A stretch of DNA of 64,000 nucleotides from the NCBI RefSeq assembly GCF_001613465.1, contig NZ_BDCK01000023.1, positions 1 to 64,000 on the forward strand, written 5' to 3'. Each line of letters opens with the position of its first letter. Position 1 is the stretch's first letter. This DNA is from Nocardia niwae NBRC 108934 = DSM 45340 (lineage in GTDB: Bacteria > Actinomycetota > Actinomycetes > Mycobacteriales > Mycobacteriaceae). Below the pieces are notes generated by a model. That model was not told the origin of the DNA. It saw only the letters and a list, made by a program, of their open reading frames with translations, and did no database searches. Below, piece by piece: positions 8,089 to 16,965 of the stretch. The position numbers were made by a program, and so were the translations under genes.

Positions 8089-9420
8089 CTACCGAATTCC
8101 AGGGGTCGCCGGGTGCGGGCCGACGCAGCCGAGGACGAAACAGCCCGGTGGCCAGTTGGCGAACGGTGCGGACATGGGCTTGCCCAAGCAGGACAGTGGG
8201 TTGCAGCCCGGGTAGGCCATCGGGCCGATACCGAGTGCGGCGAGAGTCGCGTCCGGATTCGAGATCATCGGATCGGACAATTGGACATCCGATTGCTGTT
8301 CGTAGGGCGCCGCGGCGGGTATGCGGGGTTCCCGGAAGGCGGCGCCGACCGCACGCAGGACATCGTGCGGGAAGCTCAACGCGCTCCCCGGAACCGTGAC
8401 ACCGGTCCAACTGACCATCAATCCGAGGCTCGGCACGATGAAGTTGTCCTGGCGCATCATTCCCGACATCTGCATCGCATCCGGCGGCAGACCAGGGAAG
8501 TAGTTGGCGCAGTCCGGCCCGTTCACCACGAACAGGAAGCCGTAGCAGGGGTTCGTCGGAGTGGGCCGGCCTGCCTGCGCGAGATAGTCCGCCGAAACGA
8601 TCTGGTGACCGCCCCACTGGCCGCGATTGGTGAGCAGCAGGCCCAGCTTGGCGAAATCGTCCGGCGGCAGCAGCAGATGCGCGTAACCGTAGGTGTTTCC
8701 GCTGCGGTCCCGGCCCCAGAAGTAGTCGGTCGGTGGAATGCCCAACGGATCGAACAGCTTTCGTTGCGCGTACGCCTGGAAGTCTTCGCCGACCGCACGC
8801 TGGATGACGTACGCGAGCAGATCGACAGCGCGCTGACTGTAGCGCCACTCGGTGCCCTGCTGTTGATCGATCGGCATCGCCAATGCCTGCGCCACCACAT
8901 TCGGGTCGATCTGCGCCAACCCGGTGATGCCCTCGGAGGCCACCGCCACCTGCATGCCGCTGGATTCATTGAGCAGATTCCGCACTGTGATCGCGCGATG
9001 GCCGGCGTCACCGAGCTCGGGCGGCAGATAGGCGCCGATCGGGTCATCGAGCCGCAGCCGCTGATCGTCCACCGCGATCCCGGCCACCATCGAAACCACG
9101 CTCTTGGTACTGCTCCACAGATTCCACGGCACACCGGCGGCCCGCGCGGTGTTCGGGCCGGTCGCGATCAGGCAATTGTTCCGAAAGATCTGCAGCGTCG
9201 TGCGCGTCGAATCCGTCGCGAGCGCCACCGCCTGGCGCAGCGCCGCCGAATCGAGTCCGACCTCCTCCGGCGTCGCCGTTTCGGGTGCTCGCCCACTGCT
9301 GACCGCGCAGTGCCGCTGCCCGTCCGGCTCGGCATTCGCCAGCACCGGTGCACCAATCCCGAGCATCGACACCGCCACCGAAATGGCGACGGCCGCGACT
9401 TTTCTCATACCTCGACCCAC
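8089..9420 (-). CDS. Secreted serine hydrolase, beta-lactamase/class C fold
   Basis: A 443-residue protein with a cleavable signal peptide (MRKVAAVAISVAVSMLGIG, then PVLANAEP). The serine beta-lactamase-like catalytic motif SSTK is near residue 106 with downstream SVVSM, and a Tyr motif YSQ lies near 200. Such proteins act outside the membrane as esterases, DD-peptidases or amidases; true antibiotic hydrolysis is not implied. The tail is Cys- and Pro-rich (NPLSCLGKPM, GCFVLGCVGPHP), likely disulfide-bonded. The ATG at 9408 is an alternative start. Confidence 0.82.
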   Translation of the reverse strand: MGRGMRKVAAVAISVAVSMLGIGAPVLANAEPDGQRHCAVSSGRAPETATPEEVGLDSAALRQAVALATDSTRTTLQIFRNNCLIATGPNTARAAGVPWNLWSSTKSVVSMVAGIAVDDQRLRLDDPIGAYLPPELGDAGHRAITVRNLLNESSGMQVAVASEGITGLAQIDPNVVAQALAMPIDQQQGTEWRYSQRAVDLLAYVIQRAVGEDFQAYAQRKLFDPLGIPPTDYFWGRDRSGNTYGYAHLLLPPDDFAKLGLLLTNRGQWGGHQIVSADYLAQAGRPTPTNPCYGFLFVVNGPDCANYFPGLPPDAMQMSGMMRQDNFIVPSLGLMVSWTGVTVPGSALSFPHDVLRAVGAAFREPRIPAAAPYEQQSDVQLSDPMISNPDATLAALGIGPMAYPGCNPLSCLGKPMSAPFANWPPGCFVLGCVGPHPATPGIR

Positions 9421-9868
9421 GCCGGCCTCCGCTTTCGACGAACTCCACCTGGCTCATCGCCCCCGCTGCGCCCCCGGTTACGCCCCTGAGTGCCCCCACT
9501 TGCAGGGGCGGACCTGCGAAGTTCCGCAGTTCCATCATGACCGCCACGCCGGCGGCGGTCGCCACCCGAACGCCCGGGTGAGCGGGCGCTTTCGCCTGCG
9601 CGGATCTGTCACCAGGCGCTCGCTGGCCGGGCGGTCGGTCGGCTGTGTTGTCGACTCGCAGTGCAGCACGCGGTTCGTCCTCGAAACCACGCGGGCACAT
9701 GAAGCTTCGATACAGCGGGCTGAGAGTGGCCCGGTCGCCGCCCGCAAGCCCGATACCGGCACCGAGGCACGCACCCGGTCCCGGGAGAAGCTCACATGCT
9801 CAGCGAAAAGGAAGCAGCACAAGCGGTCTCGGCCCTCGACGCAGTTCTCGTCGTCGTGCTACCGCGAC
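9421..9868. other. Intergenic stretch, no supported gene
   Basis: About 450 bp of GC-rich DNA between the secreted serine hydrolase start and the next gene's stop. Frames exist but are low-complexity Arg/Ala/Pro shadows, and I see no ribosome-binding sites, strong palindromes or homology. Confidence 0.5.
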
Positions 9869-10285
9869 TCAGACTACGCGGACGTTCATCGTGTACGAGG
9901 CGTCGTGCTGCGGCGACGTGATGGTCAGGTGGTACCTGCCGGTGGCCGGAAGCTGGAACTGACTCACGGTGGTATCGGTGGGGTACAGCCGGCCGTCGGG
10001 CGCGGTGAGCGCGACGAGGGCGGTGCCGGACGCGGAGGTGTAGTGCGAGATGAGCTCGATGGTCATCTGCTGTCCGGCACTGGCCTCGAGCGTCCAGATG
10101 TCGCTGTGTCCACGGTTGATGTAGCCATCCACGGTGGCGTGGTCGGTGCCAGGTGCGAAGTTGATCTCGGCGTAGACCCCGCTGGCGTTCGCCGCGCCCG
10201 CGCCGGCGGTGACGACGAAGAACGCTGCCGCGATCGCCGCCATGGCAACAGAAGCTTTGCGAAGGGTGATGAGAAGGGCGGTCAT
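9869..10285 (-). CDS. Small secreted protein with beta-sandwich-like domain
   Basis: A 138-residue protein with a clear signal peptide (LRKASVAMAAIAAAFFVVTA, then GAGAANA). A mature domain of about 100 residues follows, whose pattern resembles bacterial pre-peptidase C-terminal-like beta-sandwiches (ASAGQQMTIEL and LPATGRYHLTI). GGAGG lies six bases upstream of the ATG at 10285. It is likely exported or extracellular. The function is unknown and it has no obvious operon partner. Confidence 0.7.
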   Translation of the reverse strand: MTALLITLRKASVAMAAIAAAFFVVTAGAGAANASGVYAEINFAPGTDHATVDGYINRGHSDIWTLEASAGQQMTIELISHYTSASGTALVALTAPDGRLYPTDTTVSQFQLPATGRYHLTITSPQHDASYTMNVRVV

Positions 10286-10769
10286 GATGCCTCCGTTGTT
10301 CGGTGTAGTGGCTCTGTTGATTGGTCAGATATCTTGCTGCGCAACCGCTTAGGCTCATGTTCCTGTCGAGAAATACCCGGGAGTTGTTACAACACATCGG
10401 GGTCGGCAGTTCCGCTGGCCACCCGACCAGGGGGCCGTCGGCGACGTTTCTCGACAGCGGACGGTCGATCACCGCGCCGGGTAGTTCGCTCAATGGCACG
10501 GATGGCGTCTATGGCCCCCCGGTAGCGCCTGACCGGCCGCTGCCCGTACTCGATACCATCGCAGCCCTTCTCGGCCGCGATCCCTGCTGGGAACCCCCAT
10601 GGAAGACCGCCGACGGCCAGAAATAGCACACTCCACCATGAAGCGGATCGGTGCCGCCCCGAGGCAACCGTCAGATGGGCATGAAGCGGGGTCGAGGTGC
10701 TTCAGTGGTACGGCCTGCTCGCGAAGCCGGCCGGAGAGTGCGGTGAGACCGGGTGACACGGGCGGGCGG
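10286..10769. other. Intergenic stretch, no supported gene
   Basis: About 480 bp. The part next to the small secreted gene is comparatively AT-rich and contains the palindrome GTTGTTACAAC (10383-10393), which may belong to its promoter region. No protein-coding frame with recognisable content was found. Confidence 0.45.
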
Positions 10770-11492
10770 TCACTCGATTCCGGGACGGTGCCGACCGGCG
10801 CAGGGGGCACTGGCGGAGCGCGGGCCGCGTGGTGGTTGTACCGCCCGCGCGGGCACCGCGTCCTCCAGGTCGTCGATGGTGCCGGACATGATCGTGCGGA
10901 CGTTCTCATTGATGTGTTCGATCGGCCAGTCCCACCAAGCGATGGCCAGCAGGCGATCGATCTCGTCCGCGCTGAAGCGGTGGCGGATGAGTTCGGCCGG
11001 ATTGCCGCCGACGATGGCATAGTCCGGAACGTCGGCTGTCACCACGGAGCCGGCGCCCACGATCGCGCCGTGTCCGATCCGTACTCCGGGCATCACCGTG
11101 ACGCCATATCCGATCCAGACGTCGTTGCCGACTACGGTGTCACCGCGATTAGGCAGGTCCATGAGCAGATCGACATGCTGCGACCACGCGCCGCCCATGG
11201 TGGGGAACGGAAAGGTCGACGGTCCGTCCATGCGGTGGTTGGCGCTGTTCATGATGAACCGCACGCCCGTGGCCAAGGCGCTGAACTTGCCGATGATCAG
11301 CTTCTCCGGACCGTAGTGGTATAGGACATTGCGGGTTTCGAAGGTGGTGGGGTCGCCCGGGTCGTCGTAGTAGGAGTACTCGCCGACCTCGATCAGCGGC
11401 GAGGTGACCAGGGGTTTCAGCAGTACCACCCGCGGCTGCCCGGGCATGGGATGCAGCACGGTGGGTGCGGTGACGGGGAGCTGTACGGGCAT
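10770..11492 (-). CDS. Vat/CatB-like xenobiotic O-acetyltransferase
   Basis: A 240-residue left-handed beta-helix acetyltransferase. FIMNSANHRMDGPSTFPF (about residues 83-100) carries the catalytic His conserved in Vat and CatB xenobiotic acetyltransferases. Hexapeptide-repeat turns follow (VVGNDVWIGYGVTVMPGVRI and GHGAIVGAGSVV), then the PDYAIVGGNPAELIRHRF signature. Such enzymes move acetyl from acetyl-CoA to streptogramin A or chloramphenicol-like drugs, though the true substrate is unproven. The last 25 residues are low-complexity. An ABC-F remnant lies 26 bp upstream in the same direction, suggesting a former resistance operon. Confidence 0.8.
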   Translation of the reverse strand: MPVQLPVTAPTVLHPMPGQPRVVLLKPLVTSPLIEVGEYSYYDDPGDPTTFETRNVLYHYGPEKLIIGKFSALATGVRFIMNSANHRMDGPSTFPFPTMGGAWSQHVDLLMDLPNRGDTVVGNDVWIGYGVTVMPGVRIGHGAIVGAGSVVTADVPDYAIVGGNPAELIRHRFSADEIDRLLAIAWWDWPIEHINENVRTIMSGTIDDLEDAVPARAVQPPRGPRSASAPCAGRHRPGIE

Positions 11493-11518
11493 GCGGAATC
11501 CGTTCTGCGAAGGTCTGA

Positions 11519-11865
11519 TCAGGTCCGGGGGACGCGGTTCCCGAGGGAGCTGACGCGGCCGCGCCGGATCACCGTGCGGCAGTCGTGCGTGAGCTCGTCC
11601 GCCAGGTCCCGCGGCAATGTGGACTTGCCCGCGCCGGTGATCAGCAGCCGTTCGGCCGCGGACACCCGCGCGCTCATGGGTGAGGGCCTGCGGCCCACCG
11701 CGAGCTTTGTGCCGGTGAACAGACGCAGCAGCGTGCTCTTGCCGGACCTGTCCCCCCGATGATCCCGGTCTGTTCACCCGCGCCGAGCGAACAGGTGGCC
11801 GCATCGAGCACCGTGCGGCCGTCGAAGGACGCGCTGAACGCGAGCACGGTGATCTGACTGGGCAC
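11519..11865 (-). pseudogene. ABC-F ribosomal-protection ATPase remnant, frameshifted and internally deleted
   Basis: From a GTG at 11865 the frame reads an ABC-F-like N-terminus (TVLDAATCSLGAGEQTGIIG), then loses frame at a run of six C residues near 11755. In the shifted frame a Walker A is restored (SGKSTLLRLFTGTKLA). About 25 residues later a second Walker A-like segment appears (ERLLITGAGKSTLPRDLADE), and the frame ends at 11519. This fits an ABC-F gene that lost almost everything between its two ATPase domains and most of the second. It cannot make a functional protein, but lies just ahead of the Vat-like gene. Confidence 0.65.
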
Positions 11866-11977
11866 GAGCTACCTCAGAAGCATTCGAGGACGACACGATC
11901 AGGGGCGACCGCGGAGCCTGGTGAACACCTCGAAAGAGCATTGGCAACCCCACTAGTGCGACGTATGTTGCGTTAGG

Positions 11978-11992
11978 ATGATGGCACATCAT
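11978..11992. promoter_or_regulatory. Candidate TetR operator
   Basis: ATGATG and CATCAT are perfect inverted arms around GCA, 27 bp before the tetR start and inside the divergent region facing the ABC-F/Vat remnant operon. It is suitable for autoregulation and control of the resistance genes. Confidence 0.35.
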
Positions 11993-12018
11993 GTCCCGCC
12001 GAGCAACCGGATAGCCCC

Positions 12019-12669
12019 ATGACCCCTGCCGCAGAGACCGCCGCGCCGCCGCGGCCGCGCCCGGGCGGCCGAACGGCCCGCGTTCGCGCCCAGGTCCTCG
12101 CGGCCGTTGAGGCGGAACTGACCGAAAACGGCTACGACGCGTTGACCGTCGATACGGTCGCCGCCCGCGCGGGCGTGCACCGCACCACCGTGTATCGCCG
12201 CTGGCGCGATGTGGGTGGCCTGATCGCCGATGTGTTCGCCGCCGCAAGCGATCTCGATTGGCATCCGCCCGACACCGGTTCACTGTGCGGTGATCTCGCG
12301 GAGTTGAATCGCGAGATCAAGAAGTCGCTCACCGAGAAATCGTCGATCGCGATGGCGCTGATTGCGGTGTCTTTCCGCTCGGAAGACGCGGCGCGCGCAC
12401 TGCGGCAACTGTGGGAGGACCGCTATACGCAGTGCGAGATCGCCGTGGCACGTGCGATCGGGCGCGGTGAGATCCCGGCCGAAACCGACGCTCGCGCACT
12501 GCTGATCGCGGCCACGGCGCCCCTGTATCACCAGTTGGTGCTGTTGCGTACTCCGGCTGCCGCCCGGCTGCCGGAGCGTGCGGCCGCGGCGGCGACGCTG
12601 GCCGCGCAGGCCGGCGCTTTCGAATCGCCGATGGCGGAAACCGATGCGGTCGGAGCGCACAGGGGATAG
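12019..12669 (+). CDS. TetR-family transcriptional regulator
   Basis: A 216-residue regulator. After a Pro/Arg-rich lead the TetR DNA-binding domain occupies about residues 20-70, with the helix-turn-helix in ALTVDTVAARAGVHRTTVYR. A TetR C-terminal helical domain with a conserved DARALLIAATAPLYHQL helix follows. It is divergent from the decayed ABC-F/Vat pair, so it may once have repressed that operon. The effector is unknown. Confidence 0.85.
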   Translation: MTPAAETAAPPRPRPGGRTARVRAQVLAAVEAELTENGYDALTVDTVAARAGVHRTTVYRRWRDVGGLIADVFAAASDLDWHPPDTGSLCGDLAELNREIKKSLTEKSSIAMALIAVSFRSEDAARALRQLWEDRYTQCEIAVARAIGRGEIPAETDARALLIAATAPLYHQLVLLRTPAAARLPERAAAAATLAAQAGAFESPMAETDAVGAHRG

Positions 12670-12715
12670 AAGGCCCAGACCGTCGGGCTGGAGCTCGATG
12701 TATCGGAGGTGACGA

Positions 12716-13291
12716 TCACTGCGCTGGTTTGGCGTCTTTGCGCTGATTGGCATGGAAGCGCGCCTTCTTCTGCCGATTTCCGCACGTGTTCATGTCACAC
12801 CATTTGCGAGTGCGACTTCGGCTGGTGTCGAAGAAGGCGGCCTGGCAGGTCGGCGATGCGCACAAGGCCAATCGGCCGTCTCGCTCGCCTGCGATGATGC
12901 TGATCGCGTCGGCGGCGATCACGCCTAGGGCGTCTTCCACGGAGGTAGCCGAGCCGAGTCGCCATCGCCGATTGCCCTCGGGTGTCAGGACAGCCGCCGC
13001 CCGACCCCGAATGCTGCAGTCATTGATGACTTGAACAGCAGGCGCAGGGAGAGCGCCTTGGATCGCGGCCGCTGTCGCGGCGGCGTGAATAGATTCCCTG
13101 AGTTCCCAGGCGAGTTCGAGCTGGGCGATGCTGCAGGACGCCACGGCGAGGCCGTTCACCACCAGCCAGTCGACGAGTCGCTCCGGCGTGGGAATGCGCT
13201 CCACGGCGTTGCCGCGCCGCTCCGACAGAGTCCCCGTGAAGCTGGTGGCCAGCACGTTGCCGAGACGGAATTCAGGGAACCCAGCAGCCAT
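12716..13291 (-). CDS. CGNR zinc-finger (ABATE-domain) regulator
   Basis: A 191-residue protein with an N-terminal stress-response (ABATE) domain and a C-terminal CGNR zinc finger. The finger is CASPTCQAAFFDTSRSRTRK, then WCDMNTCGNRQKKARFH, giving the four Cys ligands. Family members are DNA-binding repressors or activators of neighbouring enzymes. The start codon lies three bases from one of two near-identical 17-bp palindromes in the divergent promoter region, supporting autoregulation and control of the epoxide hydrolase. Confidence 0.9.
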   Translation of the reverse strand: MAAGFPEFRLGNVLATSFTGTLSERRGNAVERIPTPERLVDWLVVNGLAVASCSIAQLELAWELRESIHAAATAAAIQGALPAPAVQVINDCSIRGRAAAVLTPEGNRRWRLGSATSVEDALGVIAADAISIIAGERDGRLALCASPTCQAAFFDTSRSRTRKWCDMNTCGNRQKKARFHANQRKDAKPAQ

Positions 13292-13293
13292 GG

Positions 13294-13310
13294 AACCACC
13301 TTAGCTGGTT
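13294..13310. promoter_or_regulatory. Operator copy 1 of the CGNR regulator/epoxide hydrolase pair
   Basis: AACCACCTTAGCTGGTT is a 17-bp element with inverted AACC and GGTT ends around CTTAG. It covers the ribosome-binding region of the CGNR gene, so a bound protein would block initiation or transcription. It matches copy 2 at 13 of 17 positions, with every difference a transition. Confidence 0.6.
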
Positions 13311-13335
13311 GCCGGCTGAGGTGAAGGCATGCTAG

Positions 13336-13352
13336 AACCGTCTTAGTCGGTT
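13336..13352. promoter_or_regulatory. Operator copy 2 of the CGNR regulator/epoxide hydrolase pair
   Basis: AACCGTCTTAGTCGGTT, embedded in the perfect inverted repeat AGAACCG and CGGTTCT, lies 42 bp centre-to-centre (four helical turns) from copy 1 and 43 bp before the epoxide hydrolase start. A third half-site-like CAGTCGGTT follows near 13365. Confidence 0.6.
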
Positions 13353-13394
13353 CTCGGTAGGAATCAGTCGGTTTCGCGATGACCAGGAGGTCTC

Positions 13395-14579
13395 ATGCCC
13401 CGTCCCACCAGCGACGTGAAAGCGTTCGAAGCCCACGCCACTGACGCCGACCTCGCTGATCTGCGTGCGCGACTGGCCGCGGCACGCCTGCCGGAGGCCG
13501 AGACGGTCTATCGCGCCGCGCCCGGCTCTCGCCGATGGGAACAGGGCGTTCCACTCGCCGACCTCGTCGATGTCGCGAATTATTGGCGCACCGAGTACAA
13601 CTGGCGGTCGTTCGAAGTGCGCCTCAACCGGATCGGCCAGTTCCGCACGACCATTGATGATCTGGGCATCCACTTCCTGCACCGCCGATCCGCGCGGCCG
13701 GATGCCACTCCTCTGATCTTGACGCACGGCTGGCCGGGCAGCGTTGCCGAATTCATCGATGTAGTAGACGAGCTGGCAGATCCGAAAGATGCGGGCGCTC
13801 CGGCGTTCCACGTGGTGGCCCCTTCGCTACCAGGCTTTGGTTACAGCGACAAGCCGGCCACCACCGGGTGGGGGATCGAGAAGATCGCGGCCACATGGGT
13901 GGAACTCATGGGCAGGCTCGGCTACCGCAAGTTCGCCGCCCATGGCGGCGACTGGGGAGGTGTGATCACCACGGTTCTCGGCGGCAGGTTTCCGGCGCAG
14001 GTTCTCGGCATCCACACCACGCTCGCGGAGGCGCCGCCCGGGTTGACTACCGACGGGCTGACGGCGGCCGAGCGCGAATGGACCGAGGAGACCCGCGATT
14101 TCTGGGGCGGCCCCCGCGCGGCGTACGCGAAGCAGCAGGCGACCCGACCGCAGACCATCGGCTACTCGCTCGTCGACTCACCGGTGGGGCTTCTCGCCTG
14201 GATGCTCGACAAGTTCGCTGAGTGGAGCGATACCACAGACAGCCCGTTCGAGACGATTTCCCGAGACCGCGTTCTCGACAACATCACCCTGTATTGGCTG
14301 ACGCAGACCGGCGCATCGTCAGCCCGCATCTATTACGAAAGCCACGGCGGCGTGAACTCGCTGGACCCCGAACTTCGGGTCGACGTTCCGTCCGCCATCA
14401 GCGTGTATCCCCGCGACATCGAGAAGTGTCCGCGGCCCTGGGCGCAACAGCGGTACCGACAGATCGTCCGATGGAGGTCGCCCGAAACCGGGGGACATTT
14501 CCCTTCGCTGGAGGTTCCCGAGTATTTCGTCAAGGACCTGCAAGAAGGGCTCGCGGCAGTGCTGGCCGCTAACCGGTGA
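13395..14579 (+). CDS. Epoxide hydrolase (alpha/beta hydrolase with EHN domain)
   Basis: A 394-residue protein. An epoxide hydrolase N-terminal (EHN) lid region covers about residues 1-105, followed by an alpha/beta hydrolase core. The HGWPG oxyanion motif, LPGFGYSDKP, nucleophile Asp in AAHGGDWGGVITT and a late His in GGHFPSLEVPE complete the catalytic set. It converts epoxides to diols in the cytoplasm. AGGAGG precedes the ATG at 13395. The divergent CGNR regulator and the twin 17-bp palindromes suggest induction by the epoxide or its precursor. Confidence 0.9.
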   Translation: MPRPTSDVKAFEAHATDADLADLRARLAAARLPEAETVYRAAPGSRRWEQGVPLADLVDVANYWRTEYNWRSFEVRLNRIGQFRTTIDDLGIHFLHRRSARPDATPLILTHGWPGSVAEFIDVVDELADPKDAGAPAFHVVAPSLPGFGYSDKPATTGWGIEKIAATWVELMGRLGYRKFAAHGGDWGGVITTVLGGRFPAQVLGIHTTLAEAPPGLTTDGLTAAEREWTEETRDFWGGPRAAYAKQQATRPQTIGYSLVDSPVGLLAWMLDKFAEWSDTTDSPFETISRDRVLDNITLYWLTQTGASSARIYYESHGGVNSLDPELRVDVPSAISVYPRDIEKCPRPWAQQRYRQIVRWRSPETGGHFPSLEVPEYFVKDLQEGLAAVLAANR

Positions 14580-14791
14580 ACGCGGCCGGGCGCCGGGACT
14601 CGGCCAGGGGACCTCGAACGATGCGCCAACGCCGCCTCGCGTCATGGCCTGATCGCAGACCGGTCGAACCGCCGGGATGTTCGTCGGCTTGCGAGCGGCC
14701 GGGTGTGCCGAAGATGAGCGGGGGAGGAGTAGCTGTGGGTCGCTCTCAATGGCGAACCCTCCGTAATTGGTCGGAGGTGTGGGCATTGGGC

Positions 14792-16963
14792 TCAGGTCGG
14801 CCTCTTCGCGAGTGCCTTCGCAATTTCGGGTAGGAGGGGTCGCCAAGTCGCGACCAGTGGTCCGGCCGGAATTATCCGGAATCGGGGAATCGGACGGGGC
14901 GGATCAGGAAGCTTGCAATTCTCGATGACAATCGGAGTCGGCCGCAGATCGGTGCACGTCACGACCTCCTGTCCACGGGCGTCGGTACCGGTCACGCACA
15001 GCGGACAGTCGACCAGCTGCCCGATCTCGGTCGTCTCGACGGTCAACCGGTCACGCTCCGCGGACAGTCTGTAATCGAGGGTTCCGCCTGGGACGGTGAC
15101 GCTACCGGTCGCAGTGGTCAGTACCTCGCCGTTCAGCGACCATTCGAAGTCGATCGGCAGCGCCATCAGATGCGGCTGGGCATCCAGGACTGTTCGGGAG
15201 CGGACACCGAACCGCTGACAGAGCGTCGCCCCCGGATTGAGTTGTTCCCCCTTGGCGCGTACGGAGAATCGAGATCGAAGGTCGATTCGCGGAATGGGGT
15301 TGTCGTAGGTTACCCAGGTCATGTGGAACCGGTCGGCTTCCTCGTCCTGCCAAGCCCGCACTCTGGCGAAGCGGCCTGCGCTCGTGCGAACGGCGAAGAC
15401 GACCCCGCCGAGGAATATCCGTCCGAAATCGAGAACGAATTCCTCGCCACCGATCGGGATATCTGTCCGAGGTATCCGGCGATCCGTCAACTCGAGCCGA
15501 GCCATTCGCTCCGGTGTCAACTGTTCATACGATATTGCGACGACCTGCAATCGTGCTCCGTCTACCGTGGAAACTCCTCGGATTGGCGACCAAATCAGGT
15601 CGGCTCCCGGAAATGTGTCCGGTTCGATGTTTCCCGAGTCGAGATCGACAGCGAATCCGGATCGGGATGAATGACTCCTTTCTTGCCTTGCCAGTATGCG
15701 GAACTCCGGGATGATAGAGCAGCGCAGCTCCAGATCATCGAGCTCGATTCCGTCGATACGCAGAGATCCGCCGAAAAGGCCGCGCAGACCGCTCGAAGAC
15801 GAGCTGCGCGAAAGTCTGTTGACAAATTGTTCCAACAGTATCTCGAGGAACTCGACGCCCGCTCGCAGGACGATGAGGACCGACGCCGCGATCGCGGTTC
15901 CTACGCCGGGGAATATGACACCGAACAGGCCGCCGATGATATAAGCGCTCGGCGGGAGTTCGACTTCGACGTCGACATCCGGTTTCGTGAAGGAAATGGT
16001 GACGCCACCGTCTTCTGCCGAGAAATCGGCGAAGAAGGTAAAGGTCGCTTCGATGTCGGCGAGGCGAGTGGTGTGCTCTACGAACCCGTCGAATCGGATC
16101 CTGTTACCGTCGACTCGTCCAGTGAATCTTCTTATCCGAATATCCTCGATGGTCACCGGGGATCTCAGCTCGAACGGAGCCGCGAAACTGTCCGGGGGTA
16201 TTTCGAGCTCGTCTGCAGCCTCCCTGCGGAACTGTGCGAAGAGAAAACGATTGCTGATCATGAGTAGTGCCGGACTGGAGGGTGGTATGAAGTTTTGCCG
16301 TACGTCATCGATACGACCAGCATTCGGATCGCCACCCGAATCGGCCGACATCCGTATCCCGAGCGCCAGGCAGTCACGATCCGTGAACTTCATGTCGTTG
16401 ATGGTCGTCACCCGGATTTCGGAGATTGTATCCGCCGAAACCGGGGGTGACAGAGGCATACGCTGAACGTCTTCCCGTAGCGTCTCGGCCAGAACTCTCC
16501 GCATTTCCACCAGCGCCTGTTCGGCCGGTATTCCCTGCCGGTCGAGGGCATCGATGGAGTCCGTATCGAAATCGAGGTCGATGTCGTCGTCCGCAATATC
16601 GGTGAAGTCCAGGAATATGGAGATTTCCCCGTCCTCCTCCGTCGTTCTGATTCGTTCCTCGATCTGAATGGTGCCACCGAGCCCGGTGACTTCACCGGCG
16701 AGCTCCTGCGGTTCGTCGACGACTAGGGTGGAGTCGGAGAAATCGACGATCAATCGTATGGTGGATGGGCTTGCCGCTAGATCGACGGTCGGTGTCCTGA
16801 AATTCAGGAATGCGGTCCCCCGGATCGGACTGTGCTCGCCGATTCTGGATACGATCGGCGGGAAAAGGGACTCGGTGAGAAATGCGTTGGCGATCTGGTT
16901 GTTCAGCTCGTCTTCGGACACCTGTAGCAGCGCATCGAAATCGGATGTACGTGTGCGTTGCAT
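14792..16963 (-). CDS. Large protein of unknown function (possible TULIP-like lipid-binding fold)
   Basis: A 723-residue protein with no recognised motif or signal peptide. The first half alternates short amphipathic strands with an opening helix (VSEDELNNQIANAFLTESLF), then RGTAFLNFRTPTVDLA, a pattern reminiscent of TULIP/P47-type lipid-binding barrels. At about residues 345-385 there is one hydrophobic helix (YIIGGLFGVIFPGVGTAIAA). The C-terminal third is strand-rich and has two Cys pairs (CPLCVTGTD and VTCTD). It is acidic and somewhat less GC-rich than its neighbours. The start lies two bases after the stop of the 156-residue gene, so both are one operon. The fold assignment is only inference. 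Confidence 0.6.
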   Translation of the reverse strand: MQRTRTSDFDALLQVSEDELNNQIANAFLTESLFPPIVSRIGEHSPIRGTAFLNFRTPTVDLAASPSTIRLIVDFSDSTLVVDEPQELAGEVTGLGGTIQIEERIRTTEEDGEISIFLDFTDIADDDIDLDFDTDSIDALDRQGIPAEQALVEMRRVLAETLREDVQRMPLSPPVSADTISEIRVTTINDMKFTDRDCLALGIRMSADSGGDPNAGRIDDVRQNFIPPSSPALLMISNRFLFAQFRREAADELEIPPDSFAAPFELRSPVTIEDIRIRRFTGRVDGNRIRFDGFVEHTTRLADIEATFTFFADFSAEDGGVTISFTKPDVDVEVELPPSAYIIGGLFGVIFPGVGTAIAASVLIVLRAGVEFLEILLEQFVNRLSRSSSSSGLRGLFGGSLRIDGIELDDLELRCSIIPEFRILARQERSHSSRSGFAVDLDSGNIEPDTFPGADLIWSPIRGVSTVDGARLQVVAISYEQLTPERMARLELTDRRIPRTDIPIGGEEFVLDFGRIFLGGVVFAVRTSAGRFARVRAWQDEEADRFHMTWVTYDNPIPRIDLRSRFSVRAKGEQLNPGATLCQRFGVRSRTVLDAQPHLMALPIDFEWSLNGEVLTTATGSVTVPGGTLDYRLSAERDRLTVETTEIGQLVDCPLCVTGTDARGQEVVTCTDLRPTPIVIENCKLPDPPRPIPRFRIIPAGPLVATWRPLLPEIAKALAKRPT

Positions 16964-16965
16964 CG

